A DNA stretch of 64,000 bases from Acheta domesticus (lineage: Eukaryota > Arthropoda > Insecta > Orthoptera > Gryllidae): assembly GCA_031308135.1 (NCBI GenBank), contig JAHLJT010009419.1:40019897-40083896 (forward strand), given 5' to 3'. Below are positions 28,071 to 40,576 of this stretch, piece after piece. A program made the translations under genes and the position numbers. The notes beneath the pieces are model-generated. The model saw nothing but the letters and a program-made list of their open reading frames with translations, made no database searches and was not told the DNA's origin. Position 1 is the stretch's first letter. Every line of letters begins with the position of its first letter.

Positions 28071-28909
28071 TCGATTGGCTCTGCTTTTGTCTAGCTGTTA
28101 CTGTCCCCTACTTGGATTCTGAGATAAGCATTTTCATTAAGGCAGATTATTACTCGGTACTTCAGTTAAACTTAGCGTTTCGTCTAGCTGGGCCCTTTTT
28201 TTATATTCGCAAAATTATAGAAAGTTTCATCTCTGATTGTTGGAGCCAGACATTATTCACACCGTTTAGATTTAATATTTCTTCCATTAGAAATGGCTAG
28301 AAATACACACACAATGCTGTATATTTAAAATTCTCTTCCATAATATTTCATCTCGGCAGATTCATCACTTGAATAACAACTTCAATGTAAATCCCGTAAT
28401 ATTCTCACAATTTTTCCTTCAGTTTAGAGAGATTGGCTTCCGACTGTTTTTGCCCCGCAACTTGTCGAGGTCACAACGCTTATGACATCGAGAGGGAGAG
28501 ATTTACTCGCTCGTTTACTTCACTATTTCTGCGTGGTGGACATGTGGAACTCTTTAAAAATTGTATGGGACGTACTATTGCATGGAAAATTCGAGGAATT
28601 TCCGAGAACAGTTTTGCTCTTGCGTTGCATTTTCTTGGTAAACTTGTTTTCGCAAAAGAATTCCTTTAAAAATCATTTCAAAGCAGTATAGCAGTGAAGG
28701 AAATCCCGAGTCTTCTATCAACATGTCCTCTTCAAACACTTAGCTTTTATCATTCATTTGAGTTTGTTTCAGACATCAATCATTCTTTGAAGATCTCTGA
28801 ATACTGTTTTGAAAGTAGTCACGATATGGTAATAGGTAAGAAATAGCATTGAATTTTGTGAGAAAATGAGGAGCCCGAGAACGGTTATACAGTACGCATT
28901 TATCAGTTG

Positions 28910-29340
28910 TCATGCCGACTCTCCCCCTCCCCCTCCTGCCGCTGCTTTCTTGGTACGCCCGCGCGAGCTGTTCGGCACCCTGGGGCGCGCGGTGTGATGG
29001 TCGGGCGACTCGGAAATCGGCCCCCGCGTCGCCCCCGCTGCCCGGAAGCGCCCGGCGGCGGCGGCCGAGGGCGAGGGGAGCGGCGGGCGCGCGGCGCGCG
29101 GTGTAAACAGCTGGCGCATTGTGAATCTGCATTCGTTTGTGCCGCGGCGCCCCCACAAGCCTCTTTTGTCTCCCGCCCGCACCCCGCACCCCCCGCTCTG
29201 GGTACCGCTCCTGCTCCCGCTCCCTCTCCCGGTCGCACGCCTCCCTGGGTCGCCCGCGGCCCAAAACACTAAAATGGCGCGGGCAGCTCGGGAAAAGGCG
29301 TCAAAGTTCCGCCTACACGCCCTCTGTTTCTCTGCTCGCC
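28910..29340. promoter_or_regulatory. CpG-rich block
   Basis: GC-rich with CCCTCCCCCTCC and CTCCCGCTCCC runs. No gene. Confidence 0.3.
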
Positions 29341-31738
29341 GTTGATCAACCAAAGCAAGAATCCAGACGTGTACCGGCTGCGTGCTTTACAGTTCTCTTC
29401 TGTTATCTGTGAAACAATCAAATTGTTGCACTTTTGAGAGAATTTATTAGTTTTCTTCTGTTTGAGGAGTTATGAAAATGGGTTCTTACAGGACGAAAAT
29501 AAGTAGCGATTGTTTCAGAATTGAAGGAACATACAGATCTTTATGATTGTAAAGACCGTTAACAAGATTTGGAGTTTCTCGCCGTAAAAAATGTACGGGC
29601 TCGTTAAGAAAGTTACGCGGGGTCATGGAAATGAATCTCTGTAAATTGAAGGACGAATTGTGAGCTTTTTGAAAGGTTTTAATGTGAAGTCACACCAAAA
29701 ATGCTGAATAAAATGCAACTCCTGTTTCAAGTTGTGTTAGTGTCAATGAATGCATTTCTGTGGAACAGAGAACGGTATTAAAAAAAAGAATGACGTGAGC
29801 GTGGCAGCTTAATGCTTCGCATCGTGTCATTACAGCGCCATCGATCGGGTGAACGAGTTGAAACTCGGCGGCAGAGTTTCATAAAAGTTTAAGCGCTCTG
29901 GATGAGTTGGCCGCTTTGCGTGGCTATTACAAGGCCGGTTTTCGACGCCTCTGCGCGGGGGGGTTCGAATGCAGGCTAATTGATGGCGCCCATGAGGCCT
30001 GTTTTTCCTTTGCTATGCTCCGGCTAGCGGCTACTGCAGCCTGCTATTGGAGTAGCTGTCAAGGTGTGCTTACAAAGATCATGCACGATGCAATCGGAAG
30101 AAGCAAGCGCTTATAAAATGGATTGTGAAACAAGAGATAATATATAGCGATGAGATTTTCCGTTTAAAAATTCGTAGCGTAATTTTGTATAGTTTGAATA
30201 TTATCAGTTCTGTGTTTCTTCGCGTGATCTTTCATTGCAGTTTGTTACCGAAGTAACATATCGTTGGTATGCAATTACAATTTTTGTTGTTGTTTTTTTC
30301 TTTCTCGCCTTCTAGTACTCACATAGTAAGAAAAATAAGCTTCATTGGAAGGTTGAAATTAGTTTGCCTTCACATTTTGCGGCCCTGATATCAAATAACT
30401 GGATAAATCGTGTTGCAGTACAGTAAGCCAGGCGTGTCAAGGTCGCGAACGAGGTAACAAGATTACTGGAGCTCGTGGGCACTGCGTCCCGAGAAATTGG
30501 CGCGAGTTTAAAAGAGTTGTACAAATTGCTCCGGAGTGGCGGGACGTCAATGGATACCTGGTCTACGTGGTTTTTATGAGATGTGAGTTGGCAGTTTTTG
30601 CCCCAAATTTAGCTACATAAATTCCCATTTTCTGTAAAGCAAAGTAATGATATATTAAAATATATGTGAGACAAATTTCAAATTCTCAATTGACAGTAAA
30701 AATTTTAAAAACTTCATTCGAAAATATCGTAATTTTGTAATTCTTTTTACTTAAGAATGATACCAAACCATGAACTTTCTACGTACAGGTTGGAAGGTTT
30801 AACACATATACTTGTCTGTTAAAAGCGCTGTCCGTCCGTAAGCGAGATTTATAGAGACTTGTTAATTTATTTCATAGTATTGCTGGTTACCATAAATAAC
30901 TGAATTATTTAATAACATAACACAAAACGAAAACAAGGAAAACGTTCACCATTCAAAAACATTTGTCACTTAACATAGATGTTTATGTAAGGGAGGATTT
31001 TGTTAGAAAATCAACATCAAATAGTAATAAGTAGTGAAGAATATAAACATTATACAGTGTACATCCCTTTCTGAATTTTCAAGGGAAAATGAGTGCGAAG
31101 TCCGGTCAAGTTGCCCGTGCCCGTAGGAGCGCCGGGCTCCCCAGGCGGGCAAGTAGCTCGTGCGGGCGCGGTTTGACGTGCTTGCTGTACGCAGTAAACT
31201 GTCATAGCCTTGCACCTCCGGCGGCGGGTACTTTCATGTTGACATTTGTGTGCGCTATACGAAGTTCATAATAAATATATTTTTTTAAACAGTTGCTTGG
31301 CTCGTTGATCGTCGGAAACAGTTGTAAAAACGACAACAAAAAAAACGTATCGTCAGAAAGTACTGTTCAAAATTTCGTATTTTATTACATTAGTAGGTTT
31401 AACTATACCAAATAAAGAAAAAAACATCTTCAGTATAGTAAAATATTTCCGAGGATTCACGTAGAGCTGGAAAAGGCAGGATAATTATTCAAAGCTTTTC
31501 TGTACTTAAGGTGCCTTATAACCCACAAGAACAGGTTTCTCTCCAGAATTCTCCTGGAATATTTTAGAAATAGTGGACTAAAGGTAAAGACAAATTCTTC
31601 TCGTTTGAGAGCAATCGAATGTGACCACCTCCGTAGATGACTTTAAACAGTTCAAAACGTGAAATAGGTACTTAACCCATCCTCTGCAACACGATCTTCC
31701 CCGTAATCCATTGTAAAATTAGGTTCATTCTGATTAGT

Positions 31739-32831
31739 AGAGCCCTGAAGTATTTATTTGATGTAAAATAGACGGGCAGAAAGGTATTTGTTTTTACTAA
31801 AATACACTTGCAAAAAGGCATTTATTGCAGCATATGGCTAAAGAAGGGGAGCAAAAAGGCATTTTAAACAATGAAAAATCACCATCTATAAAAGGACTGA
31901 TTATATGCAATTAGTTCAAATGATTCGATAGAGATGTTTATTTCTTCGTAATCTTGATTGCACTTGACCACCTGGAGTGATGGAGCCTCGTGGCAGCTCT
32001 TGGTCAGCGTGCTCGCTCTCCACTATGCGGCCCCGGGTTCGATTCCCGGTCGAGGCAAGACTATAGAGTGGCTTGCAATGTCCCAGTACATGTTGCTGTG
32101 TGACGATTAGAAAATTCACTTCTCAGGTTGAGAAGACAGGAATACGGCGTGGTGGGGATATCTATGTGCAAACCCTTAACTCATGGCCGCGAGGCCGGGA
32201 CGTCACCGGTGGGCCTGAGCCCGTTCATGGCTTATCGCTCCAAATACATGCATACATACATACCTGGAATGATGACCACGAATTTGTTTTACACCCGACG
32301 CTGTATCTGCAAAATGTGGACTCGTGTTTGAATTTTGAAATGGCATCACCGAAAACAATTATACATTTTCGTTATTCTACATGGATAGCAGTCAGAAGAG
32401 TTTATCATAAGAGCTCTGTCCCCAAAAAGAGATCGGAGGTCGTAGTCAAATGTGGGAAGGGGTTCTTCGTGAGTGAACAAATCCAGACGGCATAGTATTA
32501 AAAAAATTAAATATCTTGACTCAGTCTTCCTTTCTCATTGAGATTTTTAACACTAACTGATCCTGGAGCCTCCGCTTCCACAAAAAGACTAAACACCACT
32601 GTCCCTTAGTGTTTTCCAGGCTTGCTGGTGTATTTCCAAGTTGATCGAGATCAGTGACAGGAAAAAACAGGGAAAATAATGAAGAATGTGCAAAAATAAG
32701 GAAAAATTATTAATAAACTAAAAAAGATAAAAAGAAAATGTATTGAAAATCCAGAAGTACAATTCAGTGATTCCTGTAGTTAAATCATAAAATCGGAAAA
32801 ATAAAAAGCATTTGGCAAACTTCCTGGATCT
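31739..32831. mobile_element. Non-autonomous TIR DNA transposon, copy 2, interrupted by a SINE
   Basis: It starts AGAGCCCTGAAG and ends GCAAACTTCCTGGATCT, decayed forms of the copy 1 ends. It matches copy 1 colinearly, for example at CACGAATTTGTTTTAC, AACAATTATA, AGATTTTTAACAC, TTGATCGAGATC and CCAGAAGTACAA. Without the nested SINE and one duplication it is about 800 bp, the same size as copy 1. No clear flanking duplication remains, so it looks older than copy 1. Confidence 0.8.
31983..32261 (+). mobile_element. tRNA-derived SINE nested in TIR element copy 2
   Basis: The head (31985-32056) keeps complementary tRNA-like acceptor ends (GCCTCG with CGAGGC), a degenerate A box around GGCAGCTCTTGGTCAGCG and a perfect B box GGGTTCGATTCCC. 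The T-arm and an apparent CTC anticodon resemble tRNA-Glu, although the anticodon stem is poorly paired. A body of about 190 bp and a (CATA)n tail follow. The flanks ACCTGGAGTGATG (31970-31982) and ACCTGGAATGATG (32262-32274) form a 13-bp target duplication with one mismatch. Copy 1 of the host element has the uninterrupted site at about 18839-18852. Transcription by RNA polymerase III and mobilisation by a LINE are family knowledge. Confidence 0.85.
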
Positions 32832-33743
32832 ACTTACAGATTAACGATTCATGTAAATGTCGGAATAAGACTATAGTAATTCCATCGCTTTAATGTGAAG
32901 GTGAACTCCGACCGTCTTGTCGGCCAGTTTACTGTCTAGGTACATTAAACCATAAAAAACACGTGTTTTCCATAATGTCGTAAGTGCCGGCTAAGAATCG
33001 TGCCAATTGATTCGTCTGGTCGAGAGGAATCGATTGAGCTATCGAACATTACAGTGAGTAATTTTCTAAAATTTAGAGTTCGAAAGTTTTTCGGCGTCTT
33101 CTTACAATTACTGTATTGAAGATAGATATATTCTGCCGGAATGAAATATGTTCGCGGAAAGACAGGACTTTAAATAAGGGCATGCAGTTTTTTTTAATAT
33201 GAATTTTTGCGTAATTTTTGCTTGAAGTAAAGGAAATTTATTTCAAAAAATCTCAAACGCTTCCATTTTTTCTTCTCTTTTCTTTTTGGTCGACGACAAC
33301 AAAATATTGTTACTCTTAAATGTCACAGGTCTCACTTTCTTGGAACTCATGCTAGTTTGATTGTATTCATCTACCGTTAATTTTTAATTTTTTAACGTAG
33401 TCGCAAAACAGTAGAAAGTGCAAGAAAAATCAATTTTTGGATATTGTGTTTGTTCTTAAAGGAAAATTTCGTTTTAACTTGCGTCTTAAACCAGATTTTA
33501 TATTAGATGTAGTAAAAGATATAGAAGAAAAATTTAGAAGAATAGACTTATACTTTCTTTAGTATCATAAAACATAGTTTCACATATACTATACCGATAG
33601 CATGGGATGTCTGTTCAAATGAAGTTATTTTCTCTTCCAAGGAAATAAAGTTTCTCTGACATTCAATAGCATCTTTGAGTACTGTCAAAGACGTTCAGTT
33701 ATGGTTGTAGCCGGTTGAGTATTCTCCTTTTTTTTTTTTTTTT

Positions 33744-33787
33744 TTTCAAAAGGGGCTTGCTTTTAATTCTTTCAAAAGGGGCTTGCT
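33744..33787. repeat. 18-bp direct repeat after a poly-T run
   Basis: TTTCAAAAGGGGCTTGCT occurs twice, 26 bp apart, directly after about 19 T residues. Confidence 0.85.
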
Positions 33788-34249
33788 ACGATTTTCGTTT
33801 CCCGAAAAAATGTGCTATGATAAATCATTTGAAGAAACCGTCCACACATGGATACACGGTGGATACATTAGAAGTGTACGAAAATTTGTGCCAGTGAACG
33901 GACGTCTTAGAAAATAGCGTGTTAAGTCATTTGTTTTTAAAAGGGAATCATTTATGAGCGATATTGATTAAGTGGTTGTTTACTTCAACGAGGTGTTGGT
34001 GTTCTTTAATGTTCGTGTGGCGTGCTTGATAATGAATTCCGGCCTGTAGAATGTGACAACTTATGCATGTTCTCAGTCTTTAGATAAAGACCTGTGTTAC
34101 ACGAGGAAGAGATCCCAGATATTATCGAAATTAACTTTGGATTTCATCAAGGCAGGCCTTTCTTTCTGTTAATAAATTCAGGCGTAATAGAGTAACCGAC
34201 TTGGCGTAAATGCGGCAACTGAGTCACGGTATGTCTGAGAATACCGAAG

Positions 34250-34780
34250 AGAAGTGAGCTCCGTGTAGTTCGCGCGTGCCGTGTTTGCAGTCGGCGCAAG
34301 AGGTTGAAAGGCTCGCGAGGGGCGAGGGGTCGCTCCGTAAACTGGGGGAGAAATTCAAGGAAGGGAAGCCCCGAAGTGCTTCGCGCCGGGGGTGGATCGA
34401 TGGGCAGTTGATCGCGCGGGCGGGCGAGAGGGGTGGGGAGGGGAGGGGGAAAGTGCAGGTCTGGCTCGTAATAAGGGGGGGGGGGCAGAAAGTCACGGAG
34501 CGTTGCTTCAAACGACACCCCTCGTTCGCAATTGTGACATCCAATTGTAGGAGAGGTTTATCTACGATGCAGCCAGTAGGCGTAGCCGGCACATGTTCTT
34601 ACTGGAGCTACTACTTCGCTGGTGCTCTTCTCTCTCAGACTCATGCACGCATGAGGACGCAAGCCGGGCGGAAATAACCCATGGCGGAGCAAGCGGACGG
34701 GCTGCCCTGCGGCTCCCAGAAGCAGTGGCGGCGCGGGCCAGTTGTGGAAATCAGACGCCGCGGCACCTGACAGTGTAAGG
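34250..34780. promoter_or_regulatory. Purine-rich GC block
   Basis: G-rich on the + strand (GGGGAGGGGAGGGGGAAAG, then poly-G near 34480); no gene. Confidence 0.25.
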
Positions 34781-35730
34781 CCGCGACGGAGTCTTCGCTG
34801 TCGATGATGGGAAGAGCTTTGCTTTGATATTCTCCTCTACCAAGATGTATTAGTCTTTCCCCCCGACAGGAGACTTAAGGCTCGATACTCCTTTTTATCA
34901 ACATTTGTCTTTAAGAAATGACGATTGTACTTTTTCGGTCATCATGCACATCAGGGAATACAATTTTATTTACCGGATGAGTGAATTTAACGGTTATCGC
35001 GATTTGTTGCACAGCTGTTTTGTCCTTAGGCTTTAGCATTTGGAATTAGGTGTGTTATGATGTAGATCTTCAAAATTATTAACATCGGATCCTCTTTGCA
35101 TTAATCATGACACATACTTAACACAAGTGATCTGATGCTATTTCAGATATACTTTGATTTATTTATAACGGCTCGTTTACGAAGATTACGATTGATCGTA
35201 TTCCAAGTGTATCTTTTTAATAAGGCTTCCGTGATCACGTTTGTGGTTACTTCTACGACCGTTAGACAGTGCCATCATCCCCCCCTTCCCCCAATCGAAA
35301 CTAAGATAATTAGTCACCACCACAGAAAAGTTACTTTTTCCTGAGCGGGCGTAAAAGTCGTGGGAATTGAACAAAGCCGAGGAAAAGGCGGTTGTGTGCG
35401 GACGCGCACAAGTTTCCAGTGTGCCGCGAAGTTTGGGCCTGCGGCGCCTCCTCCCCCGCAGCGCACCCCGAGGACGGGCGGCGACGGCGGTGGGGGCGGC
35501 GCTGCAGCGGCGCGGCTGAATCGATCTTCGATTCGCCCGCCCTCCCGCCCACCAGCGCGCGCTCGCGGCGCAGCGCGTCCCGCTCCCGCGCAGTGCTCCT
35601 CGCCTCGCCCCGCCCCGCCTCGCCTCGCCCGACGCTGCGCGCGACAACCGGCCCGCCTGCCCGCCCACGCCGAGCGCTCGCCGGTCGCTGACAGCAGCAG
35701 CGGGCGCGGGAATTGTCTCGCGCCGGCTCC

Positions 35731-35757
35731 GGCCCGGCCCGGCCCGGCCCGGCCCGC
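35731..35757. repeat. (GGCCC)n tract
   Basis: About five GGCCC units inside the 35.4-36.4 kb CpG-rich block. Confidence 0.9.
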
Positions 35758-35941
35758 CTCGTCTTGCCGTCCTCCCGCGCGCCAGGCCTCCGCCTGCACC
35801 AGGCGGGTCAACTGTCGCCGCCATGGTAGTATATAGAGCAAGCCGAGAAGACATCCTGGATCTCGCTCATTCGCCCGCCTGTCCGCTCCCCTCGCGCCCG
35901 ATCTACCGCGCCACCTTCCTCCCTCTCTTCTCCCGCGTACG

Positions 35942-35973
35942 GGCGTGGTGTGGCGTGGCGTGGCGTGGCGTGG
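35942..35973. repeat. (GGCGT)n tract
   Basis: TGGCG-type pentamers repeat about five times on a GC-rich background. Confidence 0.85.
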
Positions 35974-37867
35974 AGCGAGAGGGCGGGGGACGGATGTGTC
36001 GCCGTGTCCGCACCCGCTCCCCCAGCCCTGGCCCGACCTCCACTGCCGCGATGCCTTCCCCTCTTCGGGCGCCGACTCCCTCGTCCGCCGCCGCCGCCGC
36101 CTCCGCAGCAGCCTGGACCCCTTCATACAACACAATCAATACACTCCGCACTGGGCTGGCGAGACCGGAATAACACCTGGTAGCGCGAGCAGCCGCCCTC
36201 GCAGCGAACAAGACGCCCCCTCGCGGCGGCTGCGGCCCTCCTACGATCCACTTTGCGTCTCTTTATCGCGTTTCGGTGGGAGGGCTGACGGGCGGTCTCT
36301 GTTGGGACTCGCACCCTACCCCTACCCCTACCCCGACCGTACCCGTTCTCCGCGCTTGTAATCGCATTCCCGGTCCCGTTTTTGTCTGTACGATGCAGCA
36401 ATCGCCTTACGCGATCGAGGTTATTTCCACTGGCACCCGCCACCCGCTGTCGTGCAATCGATGGGCGACGCCGTGCGTGGTACTCTGTTATTGTAAGCCC
36501 TGGGAGCTGAGGTTCTCCTCGGAAGGAGTTTTCATTCGAAACATCTCTCGAAACCTAACCAGAACTTTCAATCACAGTTTCTTTTTGGGGGAATAATCAT
36601 AGGATTATCACGACTTCCGGTGAAATAACGTTTGATACACGGCTGCTTAGGAGTGTTTGCACCCTTGGCGAGACCAAATCTCTGCCTCTTTGCAAGTTAG
36701 GTACGTCTAACCTACTTTCCACTGTGCTAGCGCTATCTGTCGAAATCTGTTGAAGGTCAGAAAGTTGTAGCGTCAGGTTTAGTTTTGATATATTATTCGC
36801 ATTTCCGAGGAAGGAACATAGCACAACGTCTCCACAAGAAGACGTCTTGAGAAACTAGTGAACTCCGTTTGTGTGGATTTGGGATACTTTTTTTGTGGGC
36901 CAATCTCTTAATCCTAATTTTCGTTTTATGAACTTGTCTTATTGTATTTGGTAATTCAAGGGACCGAACGCAGAATGGCAACGTATCCGCATCTCTGGAA
37001 GGTTGTCGACCTTCGTAAAGCATTTTGGAGAGTTTCCCAATTTCCTTTTCGTGTTAGCAAGCTCTTCTAACAATGTCGATAAAACGAAAAAGTGTTTATC
37101 ATGTCTCCATGTATGTCTTCCCGCTGATTAGAAGCATTTGAGTTGTAACGTGGATCACACCTTAGGAGTAAGGTCTGGGTAGTACCGTTCCACAGGACTT
37201 GAAAATAATTTTAATATATGGAGGAACTTCTTATGAAGCCCGTAGAGTATTTTCAACATTTTCTAAAAAAATGGCTTCCCCCTCGAATAGAATCCCTCGA
37301 ATACCAGGGCACTTGTATGTATCCAGTTGTAATGAACTTCAATCTTTCATTTTCAAAAATTACATTTTTTGTTTTTACCTGAACTACACATACATTATTG
37401 AAACAAGTTCTTAATGTAATAGATTATCCAAAAGTAGATCAAATAATTATAAGGCGAATCATAACAATTTTCCAAATAATATCTAAAGATTATTTTCAAC
37501 AACTGTCCCCATTGTTTAATTTTTTTTCACACAATGCACAAACATGACATTAACTAATTTTAATTAAACGTTTTGATATTTCAATAATTACACACGTTTT
37601 GGCAACGTCTTGCTCGTTATGATTTACATTACATGATTATTTTGTGCTTAATTGTATTTGTGAATCCAAATTATTCAAATGATCTTTTAAGTATATCGGA
37701 ATCTCGAAAGTTTTACAGTGTAAGTGAGATCAAAATGGCGCATTTTCAGAAAATCTAGACATTTTCTAAAAAATGCTTGCAATTAGTTTCCTGAAAATCC
37801 GCGAATGAAAGGTTTTGCTCTTTACGTCGTTCTGAAAGCCTTATTCCAATTAAACTATGGGGGAAAG

Positions 37868-37905
37868 TTGAGTATGAAAAAATTGATGTATTTTTTCATA
37901 CTCAG
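37868..37905. repeat. Perfect hairpin, 15-bp stem
   Basis: TGAGTATGAAAAAAT pairs perfectly with ATTTTTTCATACTCA around a 6-base loop (TGATGT), in AT-rich spacer. Confidence 0.85.
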
Positions 37906-38329
37906 TTAAAACTACAATATTTTTATTACAGCAAAGAAAGCAACACAATCGTGTTAATTAAGAAAATATCTCAATATTTTATTCTAGGGAGCAGTAAACT
38001 TGGAGATTTTTTTTTTAATTGCGTGAAGATGAAAGTTTTTGGAGCTAAAGAACCGTTCGAGCATTTCTCAAGACAGATGAAATATTTGAGTTTCTCGTGT
38101 TTCCTTGTGAGAGACGATGCTAAAGTAGTGCGTGTTGGAGTATAGAAAGAGTTCGGTGTTCCGCCGACCCGACCCGATTTGATTTGATTTCATTTGAATG
38201 TCACCCTTCAGCGATCGAAAAATAAATTCAAGAGCATTTGTAAGTAAATAAGTAGGTACTAGGAAACAAAAGAAAGTTGCAAAACGGAAGTGGCTTAGTA
38301 TTAACGTTGGTAGGCCGAAATTTCGAATT

Positions 38330-38880
38330 CATTGAGGGAGCGTCGTGCTGCATGCGACGCCGTTTGACACATGACGGGAGTTGCGGCGGTTCACTCGCGA
38401 GCGCTAATTTTAGCGGGCGATCCGCCCGCTCGTTCGCCCCTTTCGTGGACACGGGCGGCGCCGCGCTCGAAATGGCGCCCGCGCGCTGATGGCCTCCCCT
38501 GCGGCCGCCCCCGCCCTCGCCCTCGCCGCCCGCACGGCAGATTCCCGTAATCGTGTCATCGCTAATCGATTGCTGACGAAATAAGCGACGCGCGACAGCT
38601 GACGGGCACCGAGCGGCGTGGCCCACCGCACCGCACCGCTCCTCTCCGTACCTCGTCTCCCCGCGCGCCTCACCACACCGCTGCACAGACCGCATCGCTC
38701 GGCGCGCGCGCGCGCAGCTAGCGGCTTATTTATATCCGCCGCTCACTTGTTTCCCTTTCGGCGACGGCGGCCGCTTTCATACGCGCGCGCGCGTAAGGTT
38801 CTTGACCTCGTTTCCGAACCGGCCGCAGTCGCAGCGGCGCGCTCGCGCTGTCGGCCGCCTCTGCACTCCGCCATTAATTA
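38330..38880. promoter_or_regulatory. CpG-rich block
   Basis: CG-dense with alternating CGCGCG runs near 38701 and 38783; ends in AT-rich DNA at 38870. No gene. Confidence 0.3.
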
Positions 38881-39084
38881 GACGTCTTGGGCTTCTGGAG
38901 GCGAACGGGATCCTCAGTGTTGGGCTCTCGAAATGGAGCGAAATGGTGCACGGGAAGTCTGGCAGTCTATCAAGTGCTCGACCGTGGGAATTGTTGGCTG
39001 TTGGACAAACGAACACACTTCGATAATCGCATGCAAAATGCTGTGGTTGTTATATTGAAGCATCGGTGGTCGGGACGCTTTTTT

Positions 39085-39200
39085 GCGCGCAGACATGCTC
39101 CACGTGATCTAACGGTTAGCTCGTCCGTCTGTTGTCATTTAACGTTGCTCCTCTGGTTTTCAACGGGCACTTGCTGGCCGATATTTATCGCCGGCGATCA
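39085..39200 (+). mobile_element. Possible tRNA-like SINE relic
   Basis: GTGATCTAACGGTTAGC resembles a tRNA D-arm/A box, and GGTTTTCAACGGGC about 45 bp later could be a decayed B box. The stems do not fold well and no flanking duplication was seen. Confidence 0.22.
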
Positions 39201-39430
39201 GGAACTTCCGCTTCAACGTACGGGGTCCCTGCATATTGTTTGCATGGATTTCATTGCTCGAACGCATCCCTTTACATACCATTGAGTTCAGAAAGGTATC
39301 CCAGGTTGCTAAGTTATAAATCACAGTCGCTAACACAATCGTGAAATCTGCACGCACGGCTCGTATGAATTAGGAAGTGGAGAGGATGAATGAAAGCGTG
39401 TTTATTACCCATATTTAGAAATGGAGGGGG

Positions 39431-39606
39431 GAGCTTGTGGCGTAATGGTTAGAGCGTATACTACCTTGCGCCGCCGGGGCCCCACATTCGTTCCCCTGCC
39501 AGCCTCTGTAGAACTTACGGACAAAGCAAGCTCTCGGCAGGTTTTCTTGCGGTTGGTCCGTTTTCCATTTCATCATTCACATCATTCTAACATCCACACG
39601 TTTAGA
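39431..39606 (+). mobile_element. Probable tRNA-derived SINE
   Basis: An A-box-like GTGGCGTAATGGTTAGAGCG is followed about 40 bp later by a degenerate B box (CATTCGTTCCCC near 39484). A body with a GGACAAAGCAAGC / GCGGTTGGTCC near-inverted pair and a CATCATTC-rich tail follow. A possible degraded duplication is TTTAGAAATG on the left and TTTAGATG on the right. It is a different family from the SINE at 31983. Confidence 0.5.
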
Positions 39607-40316
39607 TGCTATGAAGTTGTAAGGCCCCTAAACACCAAAAATGAAAATGTTCAGTATTACCGCGTACTGCATAAAATATTAATTCCCATTCATCATGAAA
39701 AAGAAGCATCTGATACTCAATTTTTTCTCTTTCTCTAAGGGATCTGTAAGAGGTAATTGTTATTGCACAATAAAAGCCACTGCTGACCCTAAAAAGTAGC
39801 TACTAATGTATGAACGGTCGTTGTCGTGACATCGTTATCCTCTTATTTGTACCGATAAGAGGAGCTGCAAATGAACAAGCCATGCGGTCTGGCAATGCGT
39901 AGACTTTTCAACGAGGTGGTTAACTTTAAAAGAACGACCATTACGGCAACGGCGCTCGCCCATCCCGCGCACGCATTTACTCGCGCACGCGCGTGCTGTT
40001 GGAGTTGCCTGCTGCGGGCGCGGGTGACGGCCGAGTGGAAAGTTGGTGCTCGTGCAAGGTCGCATCGAAGTTCCTGCAGCACCGGCCGCTCTCAGTCTTC
40101 TTTTACCGATTTGTGCGGCCGACCTCTATCCTCACCTCCGGCGAAAGTTTGGGCAGAGGCGGCCGCCGCCGCAGTCTCCCGACGTCAGTCGGGCGAAGTT
40201 GGCGGCGCTGCGCCTCCGAAGGGCGGGGGTGGCCGCCTGGATTTCCAACTTGCCACTGTCTTGGATCACTTTATTATTCAAGTTGTTGCCCAGTGTTGCA
40301 AGCGCGCGGCACGCGA

Positions 40317-40374
40317 TGGCGGGCGGGCGGGCGGGCGGGCGGGCGGGCGGGCGGGCGGGCAGGCAGGCGGGCGG
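40317..40374. repeat. (GGGC)n tract, potential G-quadruplex
   Basis: About ten GGGC units, then two AGGC units and more GGGCGG. Many G-triplets are spaced by one base on the + strand. Confidence 0.9.
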
Positions 40375-40576
40375 AGGAACTCGACCGCCCCCGCCCCGTG
40401 CGTTGCGACCCTCACCCCGGTGGTCCCCCTCTTCTTCCCTCCTCGTTCCCTCCACCGCCTTCTCCCGGGCGGTTTCGCGTCCCCTTCGCGCCGCCCCCAC
40501 CTCCGCCCCCGCCTTCGCCCCCGCCCCGTCCTTCCCACGCCGCCGTTGCTGCGCCTAGCGCGTTCAATACGAGTTC

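Larger units (their letters stand above)
28071..34249. other. AT-rich spacer holding TIR element copy 2 and its SINE
   Basis: No protein-like frame outside the repeats. It contains long AT-rich runs (30600-31080 and 32880-34150) and a poly-T run at 33728. Confidence 0.55.
35380..36370. promoter_or_regulatory. CpG-rich block with short tandem repeats
   Basis: About 1 kb with (GGCCC)n, (GGCGT)n and a CCCCTA-type run at 36313-36335. A 273-codon minus frame is Arg/Gly/Ala-rich and overlapped by others. Confidence 0.35.
36371..39084. other. AT-rich spacer with one CpG-rich block
   Basis: Strongly AT-rich 37400-38200 with one perfect hairpin; no gene. Confidence 0.55.

Noticed and set aside
29930..29990. 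GGTTCGAATGC as a tRNA B box
   Set aside because: No partner A box at the right distance and no T-stem pairing.
31985..32056. Functional tRNA-Glu gene
   Set aside because: The acceptor and B box are good, but the D-arm and anticodon stem do not fold, and it is the head of a longer element with a target duplication.
35186..36135. Minus-strand frames of 222 and 273 codons
   Set aside because: Low-complexity Arg/Gly/Ala sequence overlapped by other frames on both strands; no family resemblance.
36313..36345. CCCTACCCCTACCCC run as telomeric sequence
   Set aside because: Insect telomeres are typically TTAGG/CCTAA; this is a short CCCCTA-type run in a GC-rich block.
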